Source: Clostridia bacterium
GTDB taxonomy: Bacteria; Bacillota; Clostridia; Christensenellales; CAG-138
Assembly (NCBI GenBank): GCA_016292635.1
Contig: JAEDIC010000007.1
Location: 22,321-86,320 of the forward strand
DNA: 64,000 bases
Reading direction: 5' to 3'
Shown here piece after piece: positions 24,787 through 32,940 of this stretch; the first letter of the stretch is position 1, and each line of letters starts with the position of its first letter. Made by a program: the position numbers and the translations under genes. The notes beneath the pieces were generated by a model, which saw only the letters and a list, made by a program, of their open reading frames with translations, was not told where the DNA came from and did not search any database.

Positions 24787-25176
24787 ATGTGGTTATGGCT
24801 GTTTATGGCGGCATGCTGTTTGCTGATACCCGCAAGCATGATATTCTTCGGGCGAAAATACGCCAATGATCCCCCGAAGCAGATAAGCCAATGGAGCGGC
24901 TACCGTACCGCCATGTCCATAAAAAACGCCGATACATGGGAGTTTGCCCATAGGTATTTTGGCAAAGCATGGTATAATTGGGGCTGGTGGGTGCTTATAG
25001 GCGCAGTTGTGTGTATGTGCCTCTGCATAGGGAGCACAGAGGAGGAAGTGGGCCTTTGCGGCGGCATCGTTTGCGCCACAGGCTGCATAGCCATGTGCAT
25101 ACCAATATTAATGACGGAAATAGCCCTTAAGCGGGAATTCCACATGGACGGCACAAGAAGGATATGCCAAAAATAA
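24787..25176 (+). CDS. SdpI-family membrane protein
   Basis: 129 residues with three hydrophobic segments. QWSGYRTAMSIKNADTWEFAHRYFGKAWYNWG matches the SdpI C-terminal signature (GxRt..s..s...W..a...g). In Bacillus SdpI is the immunity and signal protein against the SdpC toxin; most homologues in other genomes have no known partner, and none is seen here. AAAGGAG selects ATG 24787; the longer frame from 24760 overlaps the previous gene. It is the last gene of the series before composite repeat B. Confidence 0.75.
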   Translation: MWLWLFMAACCLLIPASMIFFGRKYANDPPKQISQWSGYRTAMSIKNADTWEFAHRYFGKAWYNWGWWVLIGAVVCMCLCIGSTEEEVGLCGGIVCATGCIAMCIPILMTEIALKREFHMDGTRRICQK

Positions 25177-25195
25177 GCACATAATTAATAAAAAA

Positions 25196-25440
25196 AGACG
25201 GCAGTTTATGCCGTCTCAGTCTGTCAAAAAACCCCGGGGTTGATAAGGGGCCGCAGCCCCTTATGTTCAATCCGGCTCTGACGACATGTGCGTCAGAACG
25301 GATGAAAACCCAGAGGTTTTCGTACTTTGCGGGTTTTGCCGCCCGGGAGCGAATGCGAGAGGCAAAACCCGTAAAACTCAAAAAAGTGGCGTTCAGCCAC
25401 TTTTTTGACACTCTGAGACGGCAGTTTATGCCGTCTTTTG
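25196..25440. repeat. composite multi-hairpin repeat, copy B, flanked by duplicated terminator
   Basis: Same plan as copy A with different stem sequences. The terminator with arms AGACGGCA/TGCCGTCT and loop GTTTA occurs twice (25196-25216, 25416-25436). Between: TGTCAAAAAA (25222-25231); palindrome AACCCCGGGGTT (25230-25241); AAGGGGC-CGCA-GCCCCTT (25245-25262); TCTGACG-ACATGTG-CGTCAGA (25277-25297) inside TCCG/CGGA; GAAAACC/GGTTTTC (25304-25321); GGGTTTTGCC/GGCAAAACCC (25331-25370); GTAAA; TCAAAAAAGTGGC/GCCACTTTTTTGA (25378-25408); CA. It lies between convergent genes. Loops CGCA and ACATGTG and the last hairpin are shared with copy A while the other stems differ in compensatory fashion. Confidence 0.8.
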
Positions 25441-25456
25441 TTTTGCGGACCTAATG

Positions 25457-25984
25457 CTATTTGATGGATGCGATGTAATCCAGGGCCGCGTTTACGCCGT
25501 TTACAACAGCGCCGGAGCTTACGGATGCGCCGGTTACGGAGTCAACATTCTCCTTGAGCACCAGGGGGGAGGTGAGGCCCTTGAACTGGTCGGTAAAGGC
25601 GGGTTCCTTGGTCTTTGCGCCAAGGCCTGCGGTTTCGGAGAAGTTTGCGCCGCCAACATTGAGGCCGGTGATAACGCCGTCGTTGTCCACGCCGACAACT
25701 ATTTCGATATCTCCGCCGTAACCCTTAACGGTTACCTGCGTGGTATAACCAACAGTCTCGCCGTTTGCGGAGCCAAGGTAGCAATTATCCACGGCGCCAT
25801 CGGCAACGGTAAGCTCTTGGAATTCCATGGCGTCGGGAAGGACGGCCCTGCGGGCTTCGTCGGCGGCCACGAGGGTCTGCTCGGCGATGATGGGAGAAGT
25901 GAGCTCATTGGTAAAGCCCAGAGCGCAGCCGGCGATGAGGGCGATAAGACCGAGTACCAGCCAAGCGGGCAGTTGCTTCTTCAT
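25457..25984 (-). CDS. FMN-binding domain lipoprotein-like/membrane-anchored protein
   Basis: 175 residues. One N-terminal hydrophobic anchor (AWLVLGLIALIAGCALGF) precedes an RnfG/NqrC-type FMN-binding domain (GYTTQVTVKGYGGDIEIVVGVD, ETAGLGAK, then DSVTGASVSSGAV). In this family ApbE attaches FMN to the last Thr/Ser of an [S/T]GA[T/S]x[T/S] motif; here the motif reads TGASVS, so the acceptor would be serine. AGGAGG selects ATG 25984; an in-frame ATG at 26062 would add an unlikely Arg/Cys-rich extension. It is divergent from apbE, 218 bp away, whose product is the expected modifying enzyme. Confidence 0.88.
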   Translation of the reverse strand: MKKQLPAWLVLGLIALIAGCALGFTNELTSPIIAEQTLVAADEARRAVLPDAMEFQELTVADGAVDNCYLGSANGETVGYTTQVTVKGYGGDIEIVVGVDNDGVITGLNVGGANFSETAGLGAKTKEPAFTDQFKGLTSPLVLKENVDSVTGASVSSGAVVNGVNAALDYIASIK

Positions 25985-26201
25985 ATTGAAAATCCTCCTA
26001 AAGATACATCGTATTTTATTCCGTGCAGAGCTATTATAGCACAAGCAAAAACTAAATTCCACCCCAAAAGACGGTTCTTTTTTGCAATATACAGTTTGCC
26101 TGCGGACGCATTTGGAAGAGCGGAACAGGATAATGGCTTTTTATAGTTAAAAGGCATAAAAAGCCGTATCACAGGGATGAGAATAGTGCTATAATCAAAC
26201 T

Positions 26202-27179
26202 ATGAAAGGTATTGTGAGAATAACAGCCGCCGCTTTGCTCTGCGCCACGCTGTTCACGGGCTGCGGCGGTATGGAAAACAAAAACTCCGCCGTGGGGTTT
26301 CATATGGATACGGTGATAATGCTCACCGGCTATTGTGATGAGGCGCTGCTGACCGAGGCCATAGCCCTTTGCGGCAGGTATGAAAAGCTGCTGAGCCGAA
26401 CCGTTGAGGGAAGCGACGTATGGAAAATAAACCACGCCGGCGGCGACCCTGTTAAGATAAGTGCGGATACGGCAAAAGTGCTTTCGCTGGCGCTGGATGT
26501 ATGCGAAAAAAGCGGCGGCGCTCTGGATATAACCATAGCCCCGGCGGTGGACCTGTGGGATTTCAAGGGAGAGGAGCCTGCGCTCCCAAGGGATGAAGAT
26601 ATAGCCGCGGCAATGGAAAAGGTGGACTACACAAAGGTAATATTGGAAGGAGATACCGTAACCATTCCCAAAGGAATGGAGATAGACCTGGGTGCGGTTG
26701 CAAAGGGATACATTGCGGACATGGCCGCGGAGTTTCTTAAAGAAAACGGCGTACAGAGCGCCGCGCTGAACTTTGGCGGAAATGTAATAGCTCTCGGCAG
26801 CAAGCCGGACGGCTCCCCATGGAATATAGGCATACAGGATCCGGATTCCCAAACGGGGGAATCCATTGCTGTGGTAGAGGTAAAGGATCGCAGCGTGGTC
26901 ACCAGCGGCGTGTATCAGCGGGGATTTGATATGGATGGCATAAGGTATCACCATATACTGGATACGGATACCGGCTGGCCTGTGCAAAACGGCGTATCCT
27001 CGGTAATCATAATAGCCGAGGGGTCTGCCAGGGCCGATGCGTTGTCCACCGCCTGCTTTGCCATGGGGCGGGACGGCCTTGACTTTGCTCGGGAAATGGG
27101 CGCCGAGGCCGTAATAGTGTTTTCGGATGGAAGTATTGAATGTACAAAAGGGGCAAAGGAACTGCTCGTTGACGGATAA
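26202..27179 (+). CDS. apbE: FAD:protein FMN transferase, lipoprotein
   Basis: Transfers FMN from FAD onto Thr/Ser of extracytoplasmic flavoproteins. 325 residues: lipoprotein signal (LFTGC), then GFHMDTVIMLTGY, LDITIAPAVDLW, GAVAKGYIADMAAEFL, LNFGGNVIALG, ITSGVYQR-like VVTSGVYQRGF and SARADALSTACFAMG with the metal-binding Asp. All ApbE landmarks are present. The substrate is most likely the FMN-binding protein encoded divergently at 25457. A MATE pump gene follows after 17 bp. Confidence 0.93.
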   Translation: MKGIVRITAAALLCATLFTGCGGMENKNSAVGFHMDTVIMLTGYCDEALLTEAIALCGRYEKLLSRTVEGSDVWKINHAGGDPVKISADTAKVLSLALDVCEKSGGALDITIAPAVDLWDFKGEEPALPRDEDIAAAMEKVDYTKVILEGDTVTIPKGMEIDLGAVAKGYIADMAAEFLKENGVQSAALNFGGNVIALGSKPDGSPWNIGIQDPDSQTGESIAVVEVKDRSVVTSGVYQRGFDMDGIRYHHILDTDTGWPVQNGVSSVIIIAEGSARADALSTACFAMGRDGLDFAREMGAEAVIVFSDGSIECTKGAKELLVDG

Positions 27180-27196
27180 AACGGAGAGTTTGAAAT

Positions 27197-28576
27197 ATGC
27201 TGCTTATTAATCGAAACGAAATGGATATGACCACCGGTCCCCTTACAGAGAAGCTGGTGGCTTATGCCGTACCCGTTGTCATAACCGGAATATTGCAGCT
27301 TCTGTTTAATGCGGCGGATGTTATAGTCGTGGGCCGTTTTGCAGGGCGCACGGCACTTGCCGCCGTGGGGTCCACCACATCTCTTATAAACCTTATGGTC
27401 AATCTGTTTATGATGATATCCATAGGCGTGAATGTGGCGGCAGCCCGCCATTACGGCGCCCATGATCCCATAGAGGTGAGCAAAACCGTATCTACCGCAA
27501 TGACCATGAGCGTAATAATCGGCATATTCGTGGGCATATTCGGAATAACGGCCTCCCGGTCAATGCTGGTGGCCATGGATTCTCCGCCGGATGTGCTGGA
27601 TCAGGCGGCGCTGTATCTTAAGATATACTTTGTTGGAATACCCGCCTTTATGGTATATAGCTTTGGCGCAGCGGTGCTGAGGGCGGTTGGCGATACTCAG
27701 CGCCCCATGCGCTATCTTACCATTGCGGGAATAGTGAACGTCATACTTAACCTTATTACTGTGGTGGGCTTTAAAATGGGCGTAGCCGGCGTTGCCATAG
27801 CCACGGCAGTTTCCCAGTATGTATCCGCAGCATTCATCGTTATGAGTCTTATCACCACCGAAAGCTGCCTTCACCTTGAGGTTAAGGAGATGCGCATATA
27901 TAAGGACAGGCTTGTTGAGATACTCAAAATTGGTCTGCCCGCAGGATTGCAGAGCCTGCTTTTTTCCATATCAAACGTAATGATCCAATCCTCGGTAAAT
28001 GCATTCGGGTCCACCATAATGGCGGCAGGCGCCGCTTCATCAAATATCGAGGGCTTTGTATACACCTCTATGAACGCCGTAACCCAGGCGGCAATGGCTT
28101 TTACCGGGCAGAACATGGGGGCGAGAAAGTATGAGAATATCGCTCCGATACTGAAAAAATGCATGGTCATAGTTATAATTGTGGGCGGAGGAATGGGCTT
28201 GCTTTGCTGTTTGTTCAGCAATGGGCTGATAAATATATATGCCAACGGCGACCCGGAAGTAATAGCATGGGGTGTGCAGCGGCTTAGGATAGTAACCGCC
28301 ACATATGCCATCATGGGTATATCCGATGTTGTGGTGAGCGTAATGCGCGGCATGGGAAACTCCACGCTGCCCATGCTGATAAGCGTGTTCGGCATATGCG
28401 CTTTCAGAATACTGTGGCTGCATACCGCCTGCGTCTGGTATCCCACTTTTCCCATGATTATAATAGGTTATCCTGTATCATGGACGGTGACCCTCATCGG
28501 GCAGACGGTATGCTACAACATAACAAAAAGGCGTGTTATCGCCGGATATGAGGAAATATATGCGCAAATCACATAA
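27197..28576 (+). CDS. MATE-family efflux transporter
   Basis: 459 residues, 12 hydrophobic helices. TTGPLTEKLVAYAVPVVITGILQLLFNAADVIVVGRFAG is the start of the DinF/NorM-type MATE proteins common in Clostridia, and the second half repeats the pattern (KIGLPAGLQSLLFSISNVMIQSSVNAFG). It is probably cotranscribed with apbE and overlaps the following ogt start by 17 bases. Substrate unknown. It is not closely similar to the MATE at 17420. Confidence 0.9.
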   Translation: MLLINRNEMDMTTGPLTEKLVAYAVPVVITGILQLLFNAADVIVVGRFAGRTALAAVGSTTSLINLMVNLFMMISIGVNVAAARHYGAHDPIEVSKTVSTAMTMSVIIGIFVGIFGITASRSMLVAMDSPPDVLDQAALYLKIYFVGIPAFMVYSFGAAVLRAVGDTQRPMRYLTIAGIVNVILNLITVVGFKMGVAGVAIATAVSQYVSAAFIVMSLITTESCLHLEVKEMRIYKDRLVEILKIGLPAGLQSLLFSISNVMIQSSVNAFGSTIMAAGAASSNIEGFVYTSMNAVTQAAMAFTGQNMGARKYENIAPILKKCMVIVIIVGGGMGLLCCLFSNGLINIYANGDPEVIAWGVQRLRIVTATYAIMGISDVVVSVMRGMGNSTLPMLISVFGICAFRILWLHTACVWYPTFPMIIIGYPVSWTVTLIGQTVCYNITKRRVIAGYEEIYAQIT

Positions 28577-29045
28577 TCTGCAGGGGGCGGTTTTTCATAT
28601 ATATATGGAAAACACTCCGGTGGGAGACATTACACTTGTCCAGCAGGACGAGCGCATAGCCCGGCTGTCCATGGGGAGGCATCCCGCCGGGGAATGCCGG
28701 GAAACGACGCTGCTGAAGGAATGCGAAAGGCAGCTTTGGGAGTATTTCAAAGGGGACCGCAGGGCTTTTGACCTGCCGGTATACGCGCGGGGAACGCCCT
28801 TTCAGCAAAAGGTATGGACTGCCCTTTCTCAAATACCCTATGGTGAAACGGCGACCTATGGAGATATAGCGGAGCATATAGGCTGCAGCGGCGCCGCAAG
28901 GGCGGTGGGCAGCGCCTGCGGGGCAAACCCAATGCTCATAATAGTGCCATGCCACAGGGCAGTGGGCAAAAATGGGCTGTGCGGATATGCGGGCGGAGTA
29001 GTTTCAAAAAGAATTCTGCTTAAAATAGAAAAAAGTTGGAAATAG
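28560..29045 (+). CDS. ogt: methylated-DNA--protein-cysteine methyltransferase
   Basis: Repairs O6-methylguanine by moving the methyl group to its own cysteine. 161 residues: an N-terminal ribonuclease-like domain, then the DNA-binding wing with GTPFQQKVWTALSQIPYGETATYGDIA and the active site IVPCHRAVG. It ends with GLCGYAGGVVSKRILLKIE, complete. ATG 28560 has GAGGAA about 6 bases upstream; starts at 28533 (GTG) and 28548 are also open. Overlaps the end of the MATE gene, so it is probably translationally coupled. Confidence 0.92.
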   Translation: MRKSHNLQGAVFHIYMENTPVGDITLVQQDERIARLSMGRHPAGECRETTLLKECERQLWEYFKGDRRAFDLPVYARGTPFQQKVWTALSQIPYGETATYGDIAEHIGCSGAARAVGSACGANPMLIIVPCHRAVGKNGLCGYAGGVVSKRILLKIEKSWK

Positions 29046-29048
29046 CTA

Positions 29049-29101
29049 TTGACAGAATGAAAAGATGGACTATAATAAGATTAAGAATTATTATTAATCT
29101 T
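29049..29101 (+). promoter_or_regulatory. strong promoter and palindrome before rubrerythrin
   Basis: TTGACA (29049-29054), 16 bp, TATAAT (29071-29076). Overlapping the start site, AAGATTAA (29077-29084) and TTAATCTT (29094-29101) form an 8-bp inverted repeat with a 9-base AT-rich centre. Rubrerythrin genes are often under PerR; the match to the PerR box is only partial (about 8 of 14), so the binding protein is not assigned. Confidence 0.6.
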
Positions 29102-29135
29102 ATAAAATTAAATTGCTTAAAGGAGAAATAAAAAA

Positions 29136-29669
29136 ATGGAACTTAAGGGCACCAAGACTGAACAGAACCTCATGACCGCTTTTGCCGGCGAATCCCAGGC
29201 CAGGAACAAGTACACCTACTTTGCCAGCGTGGCCCGCAAGGAAGGCTACGAGCAGATCGCCGCCATCTTCCAGCAGACTGCAGATAACGAGAAAGAGCAC
29301 GCAAAGCTTTGGTTCAAGTATCTGGGCGGCATCGGCGATACCGCCGCTAACCTGAAGGCGGCTGCCGAGGGCGAAAACTACGAGTGGACTGATATGTACG
29401 CCACCTTTGCCGAGGAGGCTGAGGCCGAGGGCTTTAAGGAGCTGGCTTATAAGTTCCGTGCCGTAGCCGCCATCGAGAAGACCCATGAAGAGCGCTATCT
29501 CGCTCTGCTGAACAACGTTGAGATGAAGGCCGTATTCGAAAAGGCCGGCGAGACCATGTGGGAATGCCGCAACTGCGGACATCTTGTGGTAGGCAAGGCC
29601 GCTCCCGCAATGTGCCCCGTATGCGCTCATCCCCAGAGCTACTTCGAGGTTCGCAAGGAGAACTATTAA
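29136..29669 (+). CDS. rbr: rubrerythrin
   Basis: Reduces hydrogen peroxide in anaerobes using a di-iron centre. 177 residues: an N-terminal four-helix domain with iron ligands in [11 protein letters not shown] and [10 protein letters not shown] and the matching pair in the second half ([17 protein letters not shown]), and a C-terminal rubredoxin domain ([23 protein letters not shown]). AAAGGAG lies about 12 bases before ATG. Codon use is strongly biased towards optimal codons, indicating high expression, in line with the consensus promoter. Monocistronic, with a terminator after the stop. Confidence 0.97.
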   Translation: MELKGTKTEQNLMTAFAGESQARNKYTYFASVARKEGYEQIAAIFQQTADNEKEHAKLWFKYLGGIGDTAANLKAAAEGENYEWTDMYATFAEEAEAEGFKELAYKFRAVAAIEKTHEERYLALLNNVEMKAVFEKAGETMWECRNCGHLVVGKAAPAMCPVCAHPQSYFEVRKENY

Positions 29670-29700
29670 TCCGAATAAGCCACATATCCTATATACGTCC

Positions 29701-29733
29701 ACAGGGCGGGCCGCAGCGACCCGCCCTGTTATT
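29701..29733 (+). terminator. terminator of rubrerythrin
   Basis: ACAGGGCGGG (29701-29710) pairs with CCCGCCCTGT (29720-29729), followed by TATT. Strong stem, short T-run. Confidence 0.75.
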
Positions 29734-30087
29734 GTATACAGAAAACCACGCTTACATGGTTAGGTCTTTATGGCGTCATTGCGGAAAACAACAATGCGTC
29801 AGCGAAGGAGGATTAATCATACGGATGCTTGAAGATATTGCCGGACGCATTACAGCGTCTGTGAAGATTGTCTATATCTACCCTTCATGATTTAACGCAA
29901 ATCTAATCATTGTTTTTCCAGCACAGGAGGCATATAATACAAACAGATAAGCTGCGAGAACGGCCGGCAGTTAATTGTTTTCAGGTAAAAAACCTCAACC
30001 TTAGCACCAACGGGGCTTTTTTTCATTTGCTTTTCCGGAGAGAATGACAACTACCTTATAGAAAGGAGACGGCGAATTCTCCATTCC
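29734..30087. other. gene-free stretch before the RpiR gene
   Basis: About 350 bp. It holds a GACGC/GCGTC hairpin near 29850 and a CCTCAACC...GGGGCTTTTTTT segment near 29990-30020 that could be a weak attenuator. A 21-codon frame after GGAGG (29815-29890) has no homology I recognise. No promoter is convincing. Confidence 0.4.
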
Positions 30088-30999
30088 TTGCAGGGTATGG
30101 GCTCAACGCCGAGAATAATGAATGGTTTAAGCTATCCGTCAGACCAGGCGAACAAGCTGATCGTAAAGATTAAATTTGCCTTGCCGACGCTGCCAAAGAT
30201 TGAGAAGCGTGCATCGGAATATATACTGAACAACGCAGCGAGAGTAGGGGAGATGACGCTTGCGGAGCTTTCTGCAAGCTCTAAAAGCAGCCAAACCTCT
30301 ATTATGCGGCTGTGCCGGAGGCTTGGCTTAGACGGTTATGCGGAGTTGAAATCAATTTTAAAGCACTACTCTGACGAAAGCGACGGCGACAATGCGTCTA
30401 ACCCTCAGGGGATCCGGCCTGAGGATTCAATGAAAAGCATTTTGAAGAAGGTGTTTTGCTGCAATATACAAACTCTTAACGATACTCTCACATTGGCAAC
30501 CGAGGGATATGATGAAGCGCTGCAGGCGCTTATGAACGCAGAGCACATATGCTTTTTTGCCATAGGTGATGCCGCCGTACCCTGCATGCTGGCACAGAAC
30601 AAGTTCATGAAGCTTGGGATACCCTGTTATGTGAATACGGATCCTGACATGCAGATCATAAGCGCATCTATTCTTGGAGAAAAAGATGTGGCCATTGCGA
30701 TATCGCATACTGGCAAATCCAAATCTGTGGTAGAGGCGATGCGCATTGCTGCGCAAAGGGGCGCAACCACCATAGGAATTACCAAGATGGAAAAGTCGCC
30801 CATGATCAAGCACTGTGACATAGTGCTGTTTACTGCAACGGTGGACTTGTCAGAGGGCAAGGAAATAATTGCCCAAAGGATAGCCGAGCAGGCGATAATG
30901 GAGGCGCTGTACCTTGGCTTGGTACACAAGGGGCCTGCCAGATATAAACTGTCTCTCAAAAGCGCGGCCGAAGCGCTCCAGGTAAATAAAATGCCATAG
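30088..30999 (+). CDS. MurR/RpiR-family transcriptional regulator
   Basis: About 300 residues: N-terminal HTH_6 domain (IEKRASEYILNNAARVGEMTLAELSASSKSSQTSIMRLCRRLG) and C-terminal SIS sugar-phosphate-binding domain (HICFFAIGDAAVPCMLAQNKFMKLG, AIAISHTGKSKSVVEAM). Such proteins sense phosphosugars and control the neighbouring catabolic genes, here very probably the pentose operon at 31.4 kb. The start is uncertain: TTG 30088, ATG 30097 and ATG 30118 are all open and GGAG lies at 30064, rather far upstream. A terminator follows. Confidence 0.88.
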   Translation: MQGMGSTPRIMNGLSYPSDQANKLIVKIKFALPTLPKIEKRASEYILNNAARVGEMTLAELSASSKSSQTSIMRLCRRLGLDGYAELKSILKHYSDESDGDNASNPQGIRPEDSMKSILKKVFCCNIQTLNDTLTLATEGYDEALQALMNAEHICFFAIGDAAVPCMLAQNKFMKLGIPCYVNTDPDMQIISASILGEKDVAIAISHTGKSKSVVEAMRIAAQRGATTIGITKMEKSPMIKHCDIVLFTATVDLSEGKEIIAQRIAEQAIMEALYLGLVHKGPARYKLSLKSAAEALQVNKMP

Positions 31000-31016
31000 G
31001 ATAAGAGCTAAAATTG

Positions 31017-31039
31017 GCGCGGCGAAGCCGCGCTATTTT
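31017..31039 (+). terminator. terminator of the RpiR gene
   Basis: GCGCGGC (31017-31023), loop GAA, GCCGCGC (31027-31033), then TATTTT. Confidence 0.75.
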
Positions 31040-31246
31040 ATTGCGCCGCACATGGGGGGCAAATACACCGTTTGCAAGAAGCAAGACGGAAGCAAATAAG
31101 GAATTTACACCGTTTTGATTATATAAAACAGTGCAAATTAATGAGGCACCTATTTGGGATGAGAACTTCAGCTTCCAGAGCTTCAGTGATATAACGCCAA
31201 ATATTCAAGGTATTTCGCCATAAAATGCATGAAATAAAAAATACTA

Positions 31247-31332
31247 TTGACAATATGCGACAAGGGTTTTATTATAATACTAAAAAGAATATAGAAAAAT
31301 TGCACCGAATTAACAAATAAAAAATGGTGCAA
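31247..31332 (+). promoter_or_regulatory. promoter and inverted repeat upstream of the pentose operon
   Basis: TTGACA (31247-31252), 17 bp, TATTAT (31270-31275). Downstream, TTGCACC (31300-31306) and GGTGCAA (31326-31332) form an inverted repeat with a 19-base AT-rich spacer in the transcribed leader. The repeat could be a regulator site (for instance for the RpiR protein) or an RNA hairpin. The rest of the 31040-31397 gap shows nothing else. Confidence 0.55.
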
Positions 31333-31397
31333 AATGCCAATGTTTTAAACATTTTATCAAATTAACAATTTAACAGGAAGGATCGGAGTAGGGCTAT

Positions 31398-32927
31398 ATG
31401 TCCAATAAGGCAAAACACCGGGAAGAAGACCGAATAATACTGTGCTTGGAAAACATAGCAAAGTCCTTTGGTGTTACCAGGGCATTGGACGGCGTGGATT
31501 TTGATGTGCGCGCAGGCGAGATTCACGCCATACTTGGTCAAAACGGGGCGGGTAAGTCCACACTGGTAAAAATTCTGGACAGCAGCATTGCCGAATTCGA
31601 AGGGAAGGTCTCTTTTCGCGGTGAAGAGGTACCACACAGGGCAATGAAGGAATTCTTCCGGGGAAAACTGGGAGTGGTTCATCAGGAATTCCCGCTAATC
31701 CCCCATCTGAGCGTGGCGGAGAATATTTATCTGGGCGAGTTTCCTCGTACTCGTGCCAGGGGGATCGACTGGGGAAAAGTGTATTCCTCCTCCGATGAGC
31801 TGTTGAATACCCTTGATATTTCCATAGATTCAAAAACTGTGGTGAAGGACTTGAGCGCGGGCGAGAGACAGCTGGTTTCCATAGCTAGGGCGTTGGCAAA
31901 AAATCCGGAGATACTGGTTTTTGATGAGGCCACCTCCACGCTGACCGAAAATGAAGTAAATATTGTCTTTTCCCTGTTGGAAAAGCTTAGGGTAAATGGA
32001 ACGGGAATAGTTTTTATTTCCCATAAAATCGAAGAAATAATGAGCCTGGCTGATCGGGTGACCATACTCCGAGACGGCAAATCGGTGGCAACGCGAAGCA
32101 CCAAGGAAATCAGTCGTACAGAGATGATACAGTTTATGGCCGGACGCGATGTGAGCGAGCAATTTCCGGCCAGAACAACATACGAGGGCGAAGAGGTGCT
32201 GCGGGTCGAGAACCTGTCCGGAACCGCGTTTAAAGACTGCAGCTTTGCTGTTAGGCGAGGCGAAGTGCTTGGACTTGCTGGTCTGGTGGGGTCCGGAAGG
32301 CCGGAATTGCTGAAAACAATATTCGGCGCCATGAAGGCTACCGGCGGAGATGTGTATCTTAACGGTAATAAAGTAATTATAAAGCGGCCTTTGGATGCAA
32401 TAGAAAAAAATGTTTATTTTATCCCTTCAGACAGGCGGAAAGAATGTGTTTTTCATGAATTGTCCATCAGGGACAACCTTACAATTGCGCTCATAAGAAA
32501 CTATTGTAAGTGGGGCCTGATAAATCACAAAAAAGAAGAACAGATAACAAACGAATATATAGAAAAGTTACAGATAAAAACCACCGGCGCCTCTCAGCAG
32601 ATCAAGCAGCTGAGCGGCGGCAACCAGCAGAAGGTCATAATTTCCAGATGGCTATCGGGAAATGGAGAGGTGTTCCTTTTTGATGAACCTACACGGGGCC
32701 TGGATGTTGGCGTCAAGTACGATGTGTACCGCCTGATCAATAAGATAAAAGAGGCCGGGGGCGCAGTGGTGATGCTCTCATCCGAGCTTCCGGAGCTTAT
32801 GGCTTTGAGCGACAGAATACTGGTTATGTATGAAGGCGAGATAGTCGCCCAAATGGTCAATGAAGGATTGACTCAGGAAAACGTGCTGGAAGCCATGATG
32901 AACCAGACCAGACACTCACAGAATTGA
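31398..32927 (+). CDS. ribose-type sugar ABC transporter, double ATPase (RbsA-like)
   Basis: 509 residues, two ABC domains in tandem as in RbsA/XylG/MglA. First domain: GQNGAGKST, signature LSAGERQLVSIARAL, DEATSTL. Second: degenerate Walker A LVGSGRPELL, signature LSGGNQQKVIISRWL, FDEPTRGLDVG. Powers uptake through the permease at 32941. CGGAG precedes ATG by about 10 bases. It is the first gene of an eight-gene operon for uptake and use of a pentose. Confidence 0.93.
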   Translation: MSNKAKHREEDRIILCLENIAKSFGVTRALDGVDFDVRAGEIHAILGQNGAGKSTLVKILDSSIAEFEGKVSFRGEEVPHRAMKEFFRGKLGVVHQEFPLIPHLSVAENIYLGEFPRTRARGIDWGKVYSSSDELLNTLDISIDSKTVVKDLSAGERQLVSIARALAKNPEILVFDEATSTLTENEVNIVFSLLEKLRVNGTGIVFISHKIEEIMSLADRVTILRDGKSVATRSTKEISRTEMIQFMAGRDVSEQFPARTTYEGEEVLRVENLSGTAFKDCSFAVRRGEVLGLAGLVGSGRPELLKTIFGAMKATGGDVYLNGNKVIIKRPLDAIEKNVYFIPSDRRKECVFHELSIRDNLTIALIRNYCKWGLINHKKEEQITNEYIEKLQIKTTGASQQIKQLSGGNQQKVIISRWLSGNGEVFLFDEPTRGLDVGVKYDVYRLINKIKEAGGAVVMLSSELPELMALSDRILVMYEGEIVAQMVNEGLTQENVLEAMMNQTRHSQN

Positions 32928-32940
32928 TTTGGAGGATAAT

